A stretch of DNA of 64,000 bases from Planococcus antarcticus DSM 14505 (GTDB lineage: Bacteria; Bacillota; Bacilli; Bacillales_A; Planococcaceae). Position 1 is the stretch's first letter. Every line of letters begins with the position of its first letter. Below the pieces are notes generated by a model that was not told the DNA's origin, ran no database searches, and worked only from the letters and a program-made list of their open reading frames with translations. The position numbers and the translations under genes are program-made. Positions 1 to 8,256 of the stretch are shown here, piece after piece. The stretch lies in NCBI RefSeq assembly GCF_001687565.2, contig NZ_CP016534.2, positions 2,484,501 through 2,548,500 of the forward strand. The letters are read 5' to 3'.

Positions 1-722
1 AATTCATCCGAAAATGGATTAAAGAAAGCGTCGAGCCTTCCAAGACGTTTTTCTGTAAAAATCATATCTCCTGCAAAAATCATGAAGGGCACAATGATGA
101 TGGATGCTGCCGCGACAAAGACACCGGCAAGCCGTATAAACGCTTTCAAACGAACACCGCTTGCTGACATAACGGATAAGCCAACAGCTCCAATGATCAG
201 CATGGAACCAAGATCTGGTTCAAGAAATACAGAAAACAGCACAAGCGTTAAAATAATGACTGGTGGAATGATGGATTCATTTAATTTATTGATAGTTCCG
301 TTATGGTATTTATTTGAAAAAACACCGGCTAAATAAAGAATGATGCCGACTTTTGCCACTTCAGAAGGCTGTATGTTGGCAAAACCTAAGTTAATCCAGC
401 TTTTGGCGCCTCCGGCTGCGAAACCGACAAAGTGGACGGCAATCAAGCCCGCAAAGACTACTGCCAGGATCGTCATCATCATCCACCGTTTTTTAAAATG
501 CTTGTACGGGAAAACTGCTGCAATCGCGAAAACAGGGAACGCAATTGCCAAATTTATTAATTGCTGTATGTAAAACCGATCCGGCTCAGAACCGTAGTAA
601 TTGACCGACCAGGCCATGCTTGAACTGTAAATCATGATCAAGCCGAAAATCGTTAAGGCCAAATAAGTGAAAAATAAAGGATAGTCGAAAAACTTTGCGT
701 ATTTCTTGATGTAAGATTTCAT
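1..722 (-). CDS. ftsW: FtsW, SEDS-family cell-division glycosyltransferase (3' part beyond window)
   Basis: Polytopic membrane protein of the FtsW/RodA/SpoVE (SEDS) family, which polymerises lipid II into septal peptidoglycan with a partner class B PBP. Only the first 240 residues lie in the window and the frame is open to base 1. Seen: ATG at 722 after an AGAGG ribosome site, several hydrophobic segments, a GG-KSWI stretch near residues 104-110, QPSE at 118-121 and EPDLGS at 168-173, all SEDS hallmarks. FtsW rather than RodA is inferred from position: it follows ylaN, as in B. subtilis. A terminator separates it from ylaN, so it probably has its own promoter. Confidence 0.9.
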   Translation of the reverse strand, partial: MKSYIKKYAKFFDYPLFFTYLALTIFGLIMIYSSSMAWSVNYYGSEPDRFYIQQLINLAIAFPVFAIAAVFPYKHFKKRWMMMTILAVVFAGLIAVHFVGFAAGGAKSWINLGFANIQPSEVAKVGIILYLAGVFSNKYHNGTINKLNESIIPPVIILTLVLFSVFLEPDLGSMLIIGAVGLSVMSASGVRLKAFIRLAGVFVAAASIIIVPFMIFAGDMIFTEKRLGRLDAFFNPFSDE

Positions 723-762
723 TTTATACCTCTTTTACTTTGATAGGTGCCATATTAGTAAA

Positions 763-791
763 AAAACTCAAACAAGAATCGTTTGAGTTTT
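763..791 (-). terminator. Terminator after ylaN
   Basis: 11-bp perfect stem (AAAACTCAAAC / GTTTGAGTTTT, 763-773 and 781-791), followed on the minus strand by a T-run. It lies just after the ylaN stop and separates ylaN from ftsW. Confidence 0.85.
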
Positions 792-794
792 AGA

Positions 795-1076
795 TCATTT
801 ATTTGTATACGCTTCATGAAGAATGGAAAGTTTTTTCTCCAGCGTATCCATTAAATTTTTCCCAGCCTCACGTTCGATAAGCCCCAGTTTAACCGCAAAA
901 TCGATTTCACGTGATAGGCCGAACATTTGGGTGTCAAGCACCTCTTCATATAAAGGACAAGATGGCAATGTTAAATGATCCATTTGCACCTTGATCAACT
1001 GCTCAATTTTTTCTGCATCAGCTCTGAGGAGTTCCAAAGCCTTCAGATGGTATGTTTGTTCTTCTGTATGTTCCAT
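795..1076 (-). CDS. ylaN: YlaN (UPF0358), iron-binding Fur-linked protein
   Basis: Small cytosolic protein of 93 residues, close to the family's usual 91. Recent work on B. subtilis and S. aureus YlaN describes an Fe(II)-binding protein that relieves Fur repression; that role is taken from the family. The sequence is mostly helical with no membrane segment. An in-frame ATG lies at 1091, but the ribosome site GGGGGGAG overlaps it and sits five bases before the ATG at 1076, so 1076 is the start. It is followed by its own terminator and then ftsW, the B. subtilis order. Confidence 0.92.
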   Translation of the reverse strand: MEHTEEQTYHLKALELLRADAEKIEQLIKVQMDHLTLPSCPLYEEVLDTQMFGLSREIDFAVKLGLIEREAGKNLMDTLEKKLSILHEAYTNK

Positions 1077-1245
1077 GAGGACTCCCCCCATTTCATGAGT
1101 TTTCTTCTCTATTTTACTGTTTAAAGTGTATCTTTTAAAAAGAGAAAATGCAAGCCTCTGTGGTGAAAGAGATAAATCCCTTTAGGAACTTGACACAAAA
1201 AGGTATACTATTAAAAGAGTAACTATCTAAATGGAGGGTTTACCC

Positions 1246-1752
1246 ATGGAATTTATCGTACCTTTTAAAGGTGAAGTGAAATTTAAGTTGATATTGGATC
1301 CGACCGTCTGGATTTTCGACGACCGCAAATTGAACCTTGAAACGTATTTCCAAGAAGAACGGATCGCGAAAGATGAGCTCGAGGAGTACAAGCGCGGAAT
1401 GGGCGAACATTGGTCTCGTGAAATCATGGAAGGCAGTACAGTTCCACCAACTTTGAATTCAGAAAAAACTTACAAGAGTAAAGAAAAGAAAGAAATGCTG
1501 ACAGGAACTTTCGGCATTTTGTTCAAGCCCTTCCTCTTGAATGCAGAACCGCGTGAACATGCAAAGCGTGTAGTTTTTGAAACATTGAACGGAGAATTCG
1601 AGTTTCCGATTGAACACGCAGAACAGTTGATTTTCAAGTTCAGCGACCATGGCAAGCCATTGAAGGAAAATGGTCCCGTCCATGTCCTTCTTCCAGATGG
1701 CTCCAATCAGGAAAATCCCATTACCGATATCCAAGCTATCCGAGTCGAATAG
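1246..1752 (+). CDS. ylaL: YlaL-like conserved protein
   Basis: Soluble protein of 168 residues with no signal peptide, resembling Bacillus YlaL; the family is sometimes labelled peptidyl-prolyl isomerase, for which I see no evidence here. The N-terminus (VPFKGEVKFKL, then DPTVWIFDDRK near residue 25) is the recognisable part. An upstream in-frame ATG at 1231 overlaps the ribosome site GGAGGG (1233-1238); the ATG at 1246 is spaced seven bases from it and is preferred. It is first in a three-gene plus-strand cluster with ylaI 12 bases downstream. A TTGACA lies at about 1188, but I could not pair it with a convincing -10. Molecular role unknown. Confidence 0.75.
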   Translation: MEFIVPFKGEVKFKLILDPTVWIFDDRKLNLETYFQEERIAKDELEEYKRGMGEHWSREIMEGSTVPPTLNSEKTYKSKEKKEMLTGTFGILFKPFLLNAEPREHAKRVVFETLNGEFEFPIEHAEQLIFKFSDHGKPLKENGPVHVLLPDGSNQENPITDIQAIRVE

Positions 1753-1764
1753 GAGTGATTCAGT

Positions 1765-1968
1765 ATGCGCGTACAATGCGTAATCTGCGATAAAATTGAA
1801 GAACTAGTAGATGATACACTCCAGGCAAAGCGCCTGCGCAACAGACCCATCCACACCCATATGTGCAATGAATGCCATGATCGAATCACACAAAGGACCA
1901 AAGAGCGCTTAGCGACCGGTTCTTTCCGCTTTTACCGTAGCTCCCGCAGCATTGAGGATGATTTCTGA
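1765..1968 (+). CDS. ylaI: YlaI (DUF2197) zinc-ribbon protein
   Basis: Protein of 67 residues with two CxxC pairs (Cys5/Cys8 and Cys34/Cys37), the classic four-cysteine zinc ribbon, followed by a basic, Arg-rich tail. It matches the YlaI/DUF2197 family of Bacillales, whose function is not established; nucleic-acid or protein binding is a guess from the fold. It follows ylaL by 12 bases with ribosome site AGGAGTG, and its TGA overlaps the ATG of the next gene, so the three genes are probably co-translated. Confidence 0.85.
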   Translation: MRVQCVICDKIEELVDDTLQAKRLRNRPIHTHMCNECHDRITQRTKERLATGSFRFYRSSRSIEDDF

Positions 1969-2417
1969 TGAAGCTCTTAAAAGGCATCTGGATTGGATTC
2001 TGGAGTGGGTTGGTTTTGGGGCTTTTACTGAAATGGATTCAATCTGTCACTGGTGAACAAGTATATACTCTTTTATTGAATGTTGATTTCATACCAGTGA
2101 TTGGCGATGTACAATGGTCTGAGATTACAGAATTCGTTTTTCATATGATCATCTCGCTAATCATCGGAGTAGTTTTTGTCTATCTAGCAAAAAGGCGCAA
2201 TTACTCATTTGGCCAATTGGTAATTATTAGTTTACTAATGTCCGCACCTTTTCCTTTCCTCTATTTTCTGTTGTCTTGGCTTGCTATCAATGCTGATGTG
2301 CCAGCCATCACGGACTGGGGAGCGTTTCTTTATTGGGTTTTCGCCCATCTCACGTACTCTTTGTTGGTGCCAATTCTGTATAAAACCTTTGAACGCAAAA
2401 ACGCTGTATCTCAATGA
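1968..2417 (+). CDS. Four-TM integral membrane protein, unknown function
   Basis: 149 residues with about four hydrophobic helices (roughly residues 5-25, 55-75, 82-105, 120-140) and no enzymatic motif I recognise. The overall plan recalls YqhR-type membrane proteins, but the resemblance is too weak to assign. It starts on the ATG that overlaps the ylaI stop (TGATG), so it depends on ylaI translation. Its stop codon sits in the loop of a terminator shared with ylaH, and the two coding regions overlap tail-to-tail by seven bases. Confidence 0.75.
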   Translation: MKLLKGIWIGFWSGLVLGLLLKWIQSVTGEQVYTLLLNVDFIPVIGDVQWSEITEFVFHMIISLIIGVVFVYLAKRRNYSFGQLVIISLLMSAPFPFLYFLLSWLAINADVPAITDWGAFLYWVFAHLTYSLLVPILYKTFERKNAVSQ

Positions 2418-2430
2418 GATACAGCGTTTT
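2398..2430. terminator. Bidirectional terminator containing both stop codons
   Basis: 15-bp perfect stem (2398-2412 / 2416-2430) with a three-base loop, flanked by A and T runs, so it can act in both directions. The plus-strand stop (2415-2417) and the ylaH stop (2411-2413) lie in and beside the loop. Confidence 0.85.
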
Positions 2431-2740
2431 CGCGTTTTTCGCGCCATAAGCGGATTTTATAAAGAATCAGTATAAGCGCTGCGATAACTAGCCCTTCAAC
2501 AACCGGTAGGAAAAAGGCAAGAAACGTAAGCCCCAAACCACCGATTGCCAGAAATAGGCCAATCATTGCATTTTTTCCAAATGATAACTTTTTAGCAAAC
2601 CCAAGTTTATAAACGAATGCCGAAAGCAAGAGAATTACCGCAAACAATGCGTATCCCGCCATTTCGTAACTCGGCAGATTCTGATATAAAATTCGGGCTA
2701 CCGGATACATATTGTCATAGACAAAAGCTTGTTCGTCCAC
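2411..2740 (-). CDS. ylaH: YlaH-like membrane protein
   Basis: 109 residues with three hydrophobic helices (about 28-44, 58-75, 80-95), a short charged C-terminus and an extracytoplasmic-looking N-terminus. It matches the YlaH family, function unknown, which sits beside typA in B. subtilis as here. Start is GTG at 2740 after GGAAGG. It lies 24 bases downstream of typA and is probably co-transcribed with it. Its stop lies in the shared terminator and overlaps the convergent membrane-protein gene. Confidence 0.85.
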   Translation of the reverse strand: MDEQAFVYDNMYPVARILYQNLPSYEMAGYALFAVILLLSAFVYKLGFAKKLSFGKNAMIGLFLAIGGLGLTFLAFFLPVVEGLVIAALILILYKIRLWREKRENAVSH

Positions 2741-2764
2741 GGGCTATACATCCTTCCCATTCGC

Positions 2765-4612
2765 TTATTCTTCGATTGCAACTTTCTTTTTCTTGGCCAT
2801 ACGCTCACGTTCGTTTTTATCAAGAATTTTTTTGCGCAAACGAATCGTTTGTGGTGTAATTTCGCAATACTCATCATCGTTCAAGTATTCAAGGGCTTCT
2901 TCAAGACTCATCAAACGTGCTTTTTTCATCGTTGTTGTTTGGTCTTTGTTAGCTGAACGGATGTTCGTTGCAGCTTTGATTTTTACGATATTTACTGTCA
3001 AGTCGCTGTCGCGGTTATGCTGCCCAACGATCATGCCTTCGTAAATTTCAGCGCCAACTTCAACAAATGAAGTTCCGCGGTCTTCGATCCCCATCAAGCC
3101 GTAAGTCGAAACTTTTCCACGCTCCATAGAGACCAATACACCTTCGCGACGTCCGCCAACACGGCCAGAAGCAACTGGCTGGTAGCTATCGAATGTGTGG
3201 TTAATAATTCCGTAACCGCGAGTTTGTGTCAAGAATTCGGTTGTATAACCGATCAATCCACGAGCCGGTACGTTAAACACCATACGGACTTGTCCGCTGC
3301 CATTGTTTATCATATCAAGCATTTCGCCTTTACGTTCTCCAAGAGATTCGATGATCGCACCCGTATATTCTTCTGGCACATCTACTTGTACGCGTTCAAC
3401 TGGCTCACAACGAACTCCATCAACCATGCGTACAATTACTTCTGGTTTTGATACTTGAATTTCGAAACCTTCACGGCGCATGTTTTCAATTAAAATCGAC
3501 AAATGCAATTCTCCGCGTCCGGATACAACCCAAGCGTCTGGTGAATCTGTAGGATCCACACGCAATGAAACATCAGTTTCCAATTGAGCATCCAAACGTT
3601 CCTGAATTTTTCTTGATGTAATAAATTTCCCTTCTTTACCTGCAAACGGGCTGTTATTGACAAGGAAAGTCATTTGAAGAGTTGGTTCATCAATGCGTAG
3701 AATCGGTAAAGCTTCCTGATGTGTCTGCGGACATACAGTTTCTCCGACGTTGATATCTTCCATACCCGATACGGCAATCAAGTCGCCAGCTTCAGCTTTT
3801 TGGATCTCAATCCGCTTAAGACCCATGAAACCATGAATTTTAGTGACACGGAAGTTTTTCACAGTACCATCGAGTTTCATCAATGCTACTGATTGTCCTA
3901 CTTCAATTGTTCCGCGGAATACGCGGCCGATTCCGATACGTCCAACGTAATCATTGTAGTCAAGAAGAGCAACCTGGAATTGAAGTGGCTCATCTCTGTT
4001 ATCGATAGGCGCTGGCACATGTTCCATGATGGCATCATAAACAACTTGCATGTTTTCTTGTTGATCAGCAGGATCAGAAGAAAGACTTGCTGTACCATTC
4101 ATACCCGATGCAAAGATAACCGGGAATTCTAATTGCTCGTCATTCGCTTCAAGCTCGATGAACAATTCGATGACCTCGTCAACCACTTCTTCAGGACGTG
4201 CGAAGTCGCGGTCAATTTTGTTAACGACAACGATTGGTTTCAAATTCTGCTCAAGTGCTTTTTTCAACACAAAGCGTGTTTGTGGCATACAGCCTTCATA
4301 AGCATCCACTACTAATAGGACACCATCAACCATTTTCATGATACGTTCAACTTCTCCGCCGAAATCGGCGTGTCCAGGAGTATCCAAGATATTGATTTTG
4401 GCATCTTTGTATTGAATCGCAGTGTTTTTCGCAAGAATTGTGATTCCGCGTTCTCTTTCAATATCATTAGAGTCCATAGCTCGTTCATCCATATGCTCAT
4501 TTGAACGGAAAATCCCAGATTGCTGAAGAAGTTGATCCACCAAAGTTGTTTTACCGTGGTCAACGTGGGCAATAATTGCAATGTTTCTTAAGTCGTTACG
4601 TAGGTTAGTCAT
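2765..4612 (-). CDS. typA: TypA/BipA ribosome-associated GTPase
   Basis: Translational GTPase of the EF-G/LepA group, needed for ribosome assembly and stress growth. At 615 residues it is the usual length (B. subtilis 612). Seen: G1 AHVDHGKTT from residue 15, the RERGIT switch I region near 53-58, DTPGH at 77-81 and NKID at 131-134; the EF-G-like domains and BipA-specific C-terminus follow. The frame extends to an ATG at 4666, but GGAGTG lies directly before the ATG at 4612 and [10 protein letters not shown] is the family start. ylaH follows in the same direction. An extended -10 box lies about 45 bases upstream. Confidence 0.97.
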   Translation of the reverse strand: MTNLRNDLRNIAIIAHVDHGKTTLVDQLLQQSGIFRSNEHMDERAMDSNDIERERGITILAKNTAIQYKDAKINILDTPGHADFGGEVERIMKMVDGVLLVVDAYEGCMPQTRFVLKKALEQNLKPIVVVNKIDRDFARPEEVVDEVIELFIELEANDEQLEFPVIFASGMNGTASLSSDPADQQENMQVVYDAIMEHVPAPIDNRDEPLQFQVALLDYNDYVGRIGIGRVFRGTIEVGQSVALMKLDGTVKNFRVTKIHGFMGLKRIEIQKAEAGDLIAVSGMEDINVGETVCPQTHQEALPILRIDEPTLQMTFLVNNSPFAGKEGKFITSRKIQERLDAQLETDVSLRVDPTDSPDAWVVSGRGELHLSILIENMRREGFEIQVSKPEVIVRMVDGVRCEPVERVQVDVPEEYTGAIIESLGERKGEMLDMINNGSGQVRMVFNVPARGLIGYTTEFLTQTRGYGIINHTFDSYQPVASGRVGGRREGVLVSMERGKVSTYGLMGIEDRGTSFVEVGAEIYEGMIVGQHNRDSDLTVNIVKIKAATNIRSANKDQTTTMKKARLMSLEEALEYLNDDEYCEITPQTIRLRKKILDKNERERMAKKKKVAIEE

Positions 4613-4649
4613 ATTTTCACTCCAATATTCTTTTTTCATGTCTATAACT

Positions 4650-4664
4650 GTGCTAGTATAGCAC
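4650..4664 (-). promoter_or_regulatory. Extended -10 promoter candidate for typA, within an inverted repeat
   Basis: On the minus strand TGCTATACT (4663 to 4655) is an extended -10 box; no good -35 is visible. It lies within the perfect inverted repeat GTGCTAGTATAGCAC (4650-4664) between divergent typA and ylaF, which could also be an operator. Confidence 0.4.
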
Positions 4665-4723
4665 ATATAGGTTTAAAACCCTAAGATTTTATTTCAGGCA
4701 GTAAGCTACAGGAGGAAAATCGA

Positions 4724-4921
4724 GTGATAAGCTTAATGAAAAATACAAAATGGGTCTTTGTACTGTATTCCTTAGCAGCATTATTAGCAATGGTTGGAAT
4801 TGGCTTAGCTGTTGGCCTGCGTAGTGTACTAGGTATATTTGCAGCAATATTAGTACTTTGTTTGATCATGGGCATGGGCTTTAAAAAGAAAAAAGAAATG
4901 CGGGAAGCCGGATTACTATAA
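4724..4921 (+). CDS. ylaF: YlaF-like small membrane protein (DUF5325)
   Basis: 65 residues with two hydrophobic helices (about 10-28 and 34-51) and a basic cytoplasmic tail (KKKKEMREAG). It resembles YlaF/DUF5325, found divergently beside typA in Bacillus; function unknown. Start is GTG at 4724, eight bases after a strong GGAGG; the ATG four codons later is too distant from that site. A strong bidirectional terminator follows immediately. Confidence 0.8.
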   Translation: MISLMKNTKWVFVLYSLAALLAMVGIGLAVGLRSVLGIFAAILVLCLIMGMGFKKKKEMREAGLL

Positions 4922-4925
4922 TTAT

Positions 4926-4957
4926 AAAAAAAGATGCGGAATTCCGCATCTTTTTTT
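4926..4957. terminator. Bidirectional terminator, ylaF / suhB
   Basis: Perfect palindrome: A7, an 18-base self-complementary GC core (4933-4950), T7. It ends ylaF on the plus strand and suhB on the minus strand. Confidence 0.9.
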
Positions 4958-5747
4958 ACTTGAATTTTATATATTTTTTTAACAACTCGCTGTGGATAGC
5001 TGGATTGGCTGCGATAAACGTATCTTGTTTCAATAAGTTCGCAGGATCGCCTTTGAAATTCGTCGTCACTGCTCCAACTTCTTGTGCAATTACCATGCCC
5101 CCTGCAATGTCCCAAGGTGACAATCTCATGGAAATATAAGCATCGACACGTCCGCTCGCCAGATAAGCAAGTTCGAGTGCTGCTGAACCATAAGAACGTG
5201 TACCACGGACATCACGTATCAACTGGATGATCGCATCGTTATCCAGATACCGATTCGGGATTGTCCACGTGGCGTTCATAGCCACAATCGATTCGGTTAT
5301 CTCCATTTCTAGGAGTGGCTTCATTTGCTCATCATTGTAATATGCCCCACCGTCTTTAACTCCGTGGTACAAATCATCATTGACGACATCGTAAATATAA
5401 CCAAGTTTGCCGACTCCATCTAGATATATGCCAATTGAGATAGCAAAATTGCGTTTCTGGTGAACAAAATTCATTGTGCCATCAATCGGATCTAGTAGCC
5501 AAATGACCCCTTCCGAACTTTGAATATCATCCCCGAAGCCTTCTTCTCCAAAAATCCGATGACCCGGAAAGTCTCTGCGGATACGGCCGATGAAGAATTG
5601 TTCAATCTCTTTGTCCATATTCGTCACCAGGTCATTCGCATTTGATTTTGATTCAATGGTGATATCAGTCAAAAAAGAATTGCGAATCCGATGTCCAGCT
5701 TCTTTGATCAATGATTTTATGTATCTATCCATAGCATGTAAGTCCAT
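4956..5747 (-). CDS. suhB: Inositol monophosphatase family protein (SuhB/YktC)
   Basis: Mg-dependent phosphatase of the inositol-monophosphatase/FBPase superfamily, cytosolic, 263 residues. The metal and substrate motifs are all present: GEE at 67-69, DPIDGT at 86-91 and WDIAGG at 212-217. In Bacillus the homologue YktC hydrolyses inositol phosphate in vitro; the physiological substrate is uncertain. The frame opens at 5765, but that ATG overlaps the ribosome site GAGGAGGG, so the ATG at 5747 is chosen. It lies downstream of the ykzI-position gene, separated by a terminator. Confidence 0.93.
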   Translation of the reverse strand: MDLHAMDRYIKSLIKEAGHRIRNSFLTDITIESKSNANDLVTNMDKEIEQFFIGRIRRDFPGHRIFGEEGFGDDIQSSEGVIWLLDPIDGTMNFVHQKRNFAISIGIYLDGVGKLGYIYDVVNDDLYHGVKDGGAYYNDEQMKPLLEMEITESIVAMNATWTIPNRYLDNDAIIQLIRDVRGTRSYGSAALELAYLASGRVDAYISMRLSPWDIAGGMVIAQEVGAVTTNFKGDPANLLKQDTFIAANPAIHSELLKKYIKFK

Positions 5748-5783
5748 GTATGTATCCCTCCTCATTTGTTTCAGTATAACGAA

Positions 5784-5819
5784 AAAGGCATCTGCTGTCT
5801 TACTCTAGCAGATGCCTTT
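5784..5819 (-). terminator. Terminator between the ykzI-position gene and suhB
   Basis: 13-bp perfect stem (AAAGGCATCTGCT, 5784-5796, with its complement 5807-5819) and a ten-base loop, with A/T-rich flanks. It lies after the minus-strand gene ending at 5834. Confidence 0.75.
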
Positions 5820-5833
5820 AATGTATAGATGGA

Positions 5834-6028
5834 TTAGAGCGCATGGAGGGCCTCCAGTTCTACGTGAATTTCTTGAAGCCGCTGCTTGCTTTTAGACATT
5901 TGATGTTCGTCTTTCTGCTGTATCGCGTCAAATAATGAAGCAAGTTCATAATCGAGTTCCAGTTTCAGCACGTGTACGTATTCTTTCTCTACATCCGCTT
6001 TGCGGATTATCTGAATCATCTGTTTCAT
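5834..6028 (-). CDS. Small protein at the ykzI position
   Basis: 64 residues, hydrophilic, predicted all helical with a likely coiled coil (heptad-like Leu from about residue 18 to the end, finishing ELEALHAL). I do not recognise a domain. It lies between suhB (yktC) and yktB, exactly where B. subtilis has ykzI, so it may be that gene; this is a positional inference only. ATG at 6028 follows AAAGGGG at good spacing; the GTG at 6037 is part of that site. A terminator follows. Confidence 0.7.
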   Translation of the reverse strand: MKQMIQIIRKADVEKEYVHVLKLELDYELASLFDAIQQKDEHQMSKSKQRLQEIHVELEALHAL

Positions 6029-6198
6029 AATGAGCACCCCTTTCTCACCATACTCCGAAAATTCTGACTAATCATGTTACAACTTTATAATACCACTTTA
6101 TTCAAATGAAATCTATTAGCAAAACCGTATTTATATTCTTTTTTCCCGAACTTCGTTAAAATGAAACCTGATTGCCTAAATTAAAGGAGGATATTTAT

Positions 6199-6840
6199 TT
6201 GAAGCCTTATTGGAACGAACAAGATTTTGAAGTTTTCAACACTCCTGGCCTCGATGCAAGGATGTCTGCGCTTGCTGAATTCATCCGTCCGAAGTTCGAA
6301 GAATTAGGAACAGAATTCTCTTTATTTTTCTCCGGAAAAACAGGAGATGAGTTTTTCCCCCATGTTGCTAAACATATGCGCAGAACTGTAAACCCACCAA
6401 ATGACAGCTGGGTTGCCTTTGCACCGTATAAAAGAGGCTATAAAGCTGTTCCACATTTTCAAATCGGCATGTGGGAAAGTCACATATTCGTCATATTAGC
6501 TGTTATTTACGAAGCTCCCAACAAAACAACAATGGCTGGAAATTTATTGCATTCAGATGTACTAGAAAATTTACCGGGAAACTTTGTTGTTTCTGGAGAC
6601 CATATGAAGCCACAGTCCGACGCTTTAAGTCAATTAGGTGATGAGGGCATTGAAAAATTACTGATTCGTTTACGCGATGTAAAAAAAGGCGAATTTGTGA
6701 TTGGTCGTCATTTAACAAGAGAACAGGCTGCCTCTTTGAACAAAGAACAATTTCTTCAATTTGCCGGAGAAACCTTCGATGCCCTACTTCCTGTTTACAA
6801 TGATTTGCTGCAACCAAAAAAAGAACCTGTTAGCCGCTGA
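6199..6840 (+). CDS. yktB: YktB (DUF1054) conserved protein
   Basis: Soluble protein of 213 residues matching the DUF1054/YktB family of Firmicutes in length and sequence; biochemical role unknown. The upstream ATG at 6172 cannot be the start, because the ribosome site AAAGGAGG (6183-6190) lies inside that reading. TTG at 6199 is eight bases beyond it and gives the family N-terminus (KPYWNEQDF). Convergent with yktA; the two share a terminator hairpin that overlaps the yktB stop. Confidence 0.9.
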   Translation: MKPYWNEQDFEVFNTPGLDARMSALAEFIRPKFEELGTEFSLFFSGKTGDEFFPHVAKHMRRTVNPPNDSWVAFAPYKRGYKAVPHFQIGMWESHIFVILAVIYEAPNKTTMAGNLLHSDVLENLPGNFVVSGDHMKPQSDALSQLGDEGIEKLLIRLRDVKKGEFVIGRHLTREQAASLNKEQFLQFAGETFDALLPVYNDLLQPKKEPVSR

Positions 6841-6859
6841 GGCTACAGGTTCTTTTTTT
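6817..6859. terminator. Bidirectional terminator, yktB / yktA
   Basis: A-run, AAGAACCTG, a TAGCC/GGCTA inner stem with one bulged T, CAGGTTCTT, T-run. It overlaps the last codons of yktB and also follows yktA. Confidence 0.85.
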
Positions 6860-6861
6860 GC

Positions 6862-7140
6862 TTACTTGTTTTTTAGTTTGATGGTTTCGTCGCCTGTTTT
6901 AGCTTTCATTTCTTTAATAACCCGAAAGCTAACATAGCCACTTTCTTCTTCAAATTCACGGAAATAAGTTTTTTCTTCTGATATCGAAGGAACAACTTGC
7001 TTGAATTTGCGGTAGCGTGTTAATAACTCTTGTCTGTTAATACCTTTTTCATAAGCTATTTCGATTGCTTCAAAAAAACTGACAACGTCAATAATTTCTT
7101 CTGTTGACCACTCAATTGAAAATGGATAAGAATAATCCAT
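6862..7140 (-). CDS. yktA: YktA (UPF0223)
   Basis: 92-residue acidic, helical cytosolic protein matching UPF0223/YktA (start [15 protein letters not shown], then a helix rich in Glu and Ile). Function unknown. ATG at 7140 follows AAGAGGG. It lies 15 bases after the upstream oxidoreductase gene, so the two form a likely operon ending at the terminator shared with yktB. Confidence 0.9.
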   Translation of the reverse strand: MDYSYPFSIEWSTEEIIDVVSFFEAIEIAYEKGINRQELLTRYRKFKQVVPSISEEKTYFREFEEESGYVSFRVIKEMKAKTGDETIKLKNK

Positions 7141-7155
7141 TAGTTATCCCTCTTT

Positions 7156-8121
7156 TCATCTAGAAATTGACCATTTGCCTCGGATTTCTCCAGCCTGTTT
7201 AACCATGCCCTCAATCAGTTCTTGAACTGTTGGCACATCTTTGATCATTCCAGTCACTTGCCCCGCCCAACCAAAGCCCCCATCTGTTTCTCCATGATAG
7301 ATGAAACGCTTGTTGGCTTCACCACTAATATATTCTTTTAAGGCTTCATAAGTCGGCGTTTGACTTTCAATCTCAAGAATTTTATCGGTCCAGCTACTTC
7401 GCAACGTCCGCGCAGGAGCACCAATGCTACGTTTGATAATGACCGTATCGTTCTCGGAGCTATTGATCAGCTGTTGTTTATAAGCTTCTGAGGCATGAAC
7501 GCATTCTTTTGTGGCAATAAAACGTGTGCCCATTTCAATACCTTCAGCACCTAACGCATGCGCTGCCATCCAGCCGCGTCCGTCGCCGATTCCACCTGAA
7601 GCAATAACTGGGATTTGCACAGCATCAACCACTTGTGGAATTAGCACCATCGTTCCGATGTCATCACGCCCTAAATGGCCGCCACCTTCTTGACCCACGA
7701 CCATGACAGCGTCAGCACCAAGGCTCTCTGCTTTTTCGGCCTGTCTTCTAGCAGCTACTAGGACCAATTTTTTGATATCTGTCCCTTTCAGCTGTTCGAA
7801 TATCGGAGTTGGGTTGCCGCCCGTCATCGAAACAACCGGCACTCTTTCTTCAATTGCTATATCCAGCATATGAGAAAACGAACGGTCGTGGTCACCAATC
7901 GCAAAATTAACACCAAAAGGCTTGTCCGTCAATGCTCTTACTTTTTGAATTTCTCTTCTCAATTCTTCAGGCGTTGAAAGACTCATCGCCGTGATTTGAC
8001 CAAGTCCTCCAGCGTTTGAAACCGCTGCAGCTAGTTCCGCATAGGCCAAATAAGCCAACCCCCCCTGTATAATAGGATAACGGATTCCCAATAGTTCAGT
8101 CACTTTTGTTTTGAATTCCAT
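7156..8121 (-). CDS. Nitronate monooxygenase / FabK-like FMN enzyme
   Basis: 321-residue TIM-barrel flavoprotein of the 2-nitropropane dioxygenase family, which includes FabK enoyl-ACP reductases and nitronate monooxygenases. Seen: N-terminal YPIIQGGLAYLA, GQEGGGHLGRD near the middle with the His conserved in the family, then IASGGIGDGR and GAEGIEMGTRF, the FMN phosphate-binding loops. Sequence alone does not separate a fatty-acid role from nitronate detoxification. The frame extends to 8151, but AAGGAGTG precedes the ATG at 8121. It reads into yktA and is divergent from speA. Confidence 0.85.
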   Translation of the reverse strand: MEFKTKVTELLGIRYPIIQGGLAYLAYAELAAAVSNAGGLGQITAMSLSTPEELRREIQKVRALTDKPFGVNFAIGDHDRSFSHMLDIAIEERVPVVSMTGGNPTPIFEQLKGTDIKKLVLVAARRQAEKAESLGADAVMVVGQEGGGHLGRDDIGTMVLIPQVVDAVQIPVIASGGIGDGRGWMAAHALGAEGIEMGTRFIATKECVHASEAYKQQLINSSENDTVIIKRSIGAPARTLRSSWTDKILEIESQTPTYEALKEYISGEANKRFIYHGETDGGFGWAGQVTGMIKDVPTVQELIEGMVKQAGEIRGKWSISR

Positions 8122-8207
8122 GAACTCACTCCTTTTCTCTCTACACTTCATGTATTCGCTTCCACAATGGAAAATCCTTTTATTTTATACTATAGTGAGT
8201 TGCATCA

Positions 8208-8216
8208 TGCTATAAT
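8208..8216 (+). promoter_or_regulatory. Extended -10 promoter for speA
   Basis: TGCTATAAT (8208-8216), an extended -10 box with perfect TATAAT; the -35 region is poor. Transcription would begin near 8223, downstream of the ATG at 8167 and upstream of the TTG at 8257, which supports the TTG start. Confidence 0.6.
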
Positions 8217-8256
8217 TCTTTTTGTTTTCATTTTAATTAGCGAGGTGGGCTTATCA

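Noticed and set aside
1170..1245. TTGACA at about 1188 as promoter of ylaL
   Set aside because: No -10 box at 16-18 bases; the TATACT nearby is too close, so no promoter is claimed.
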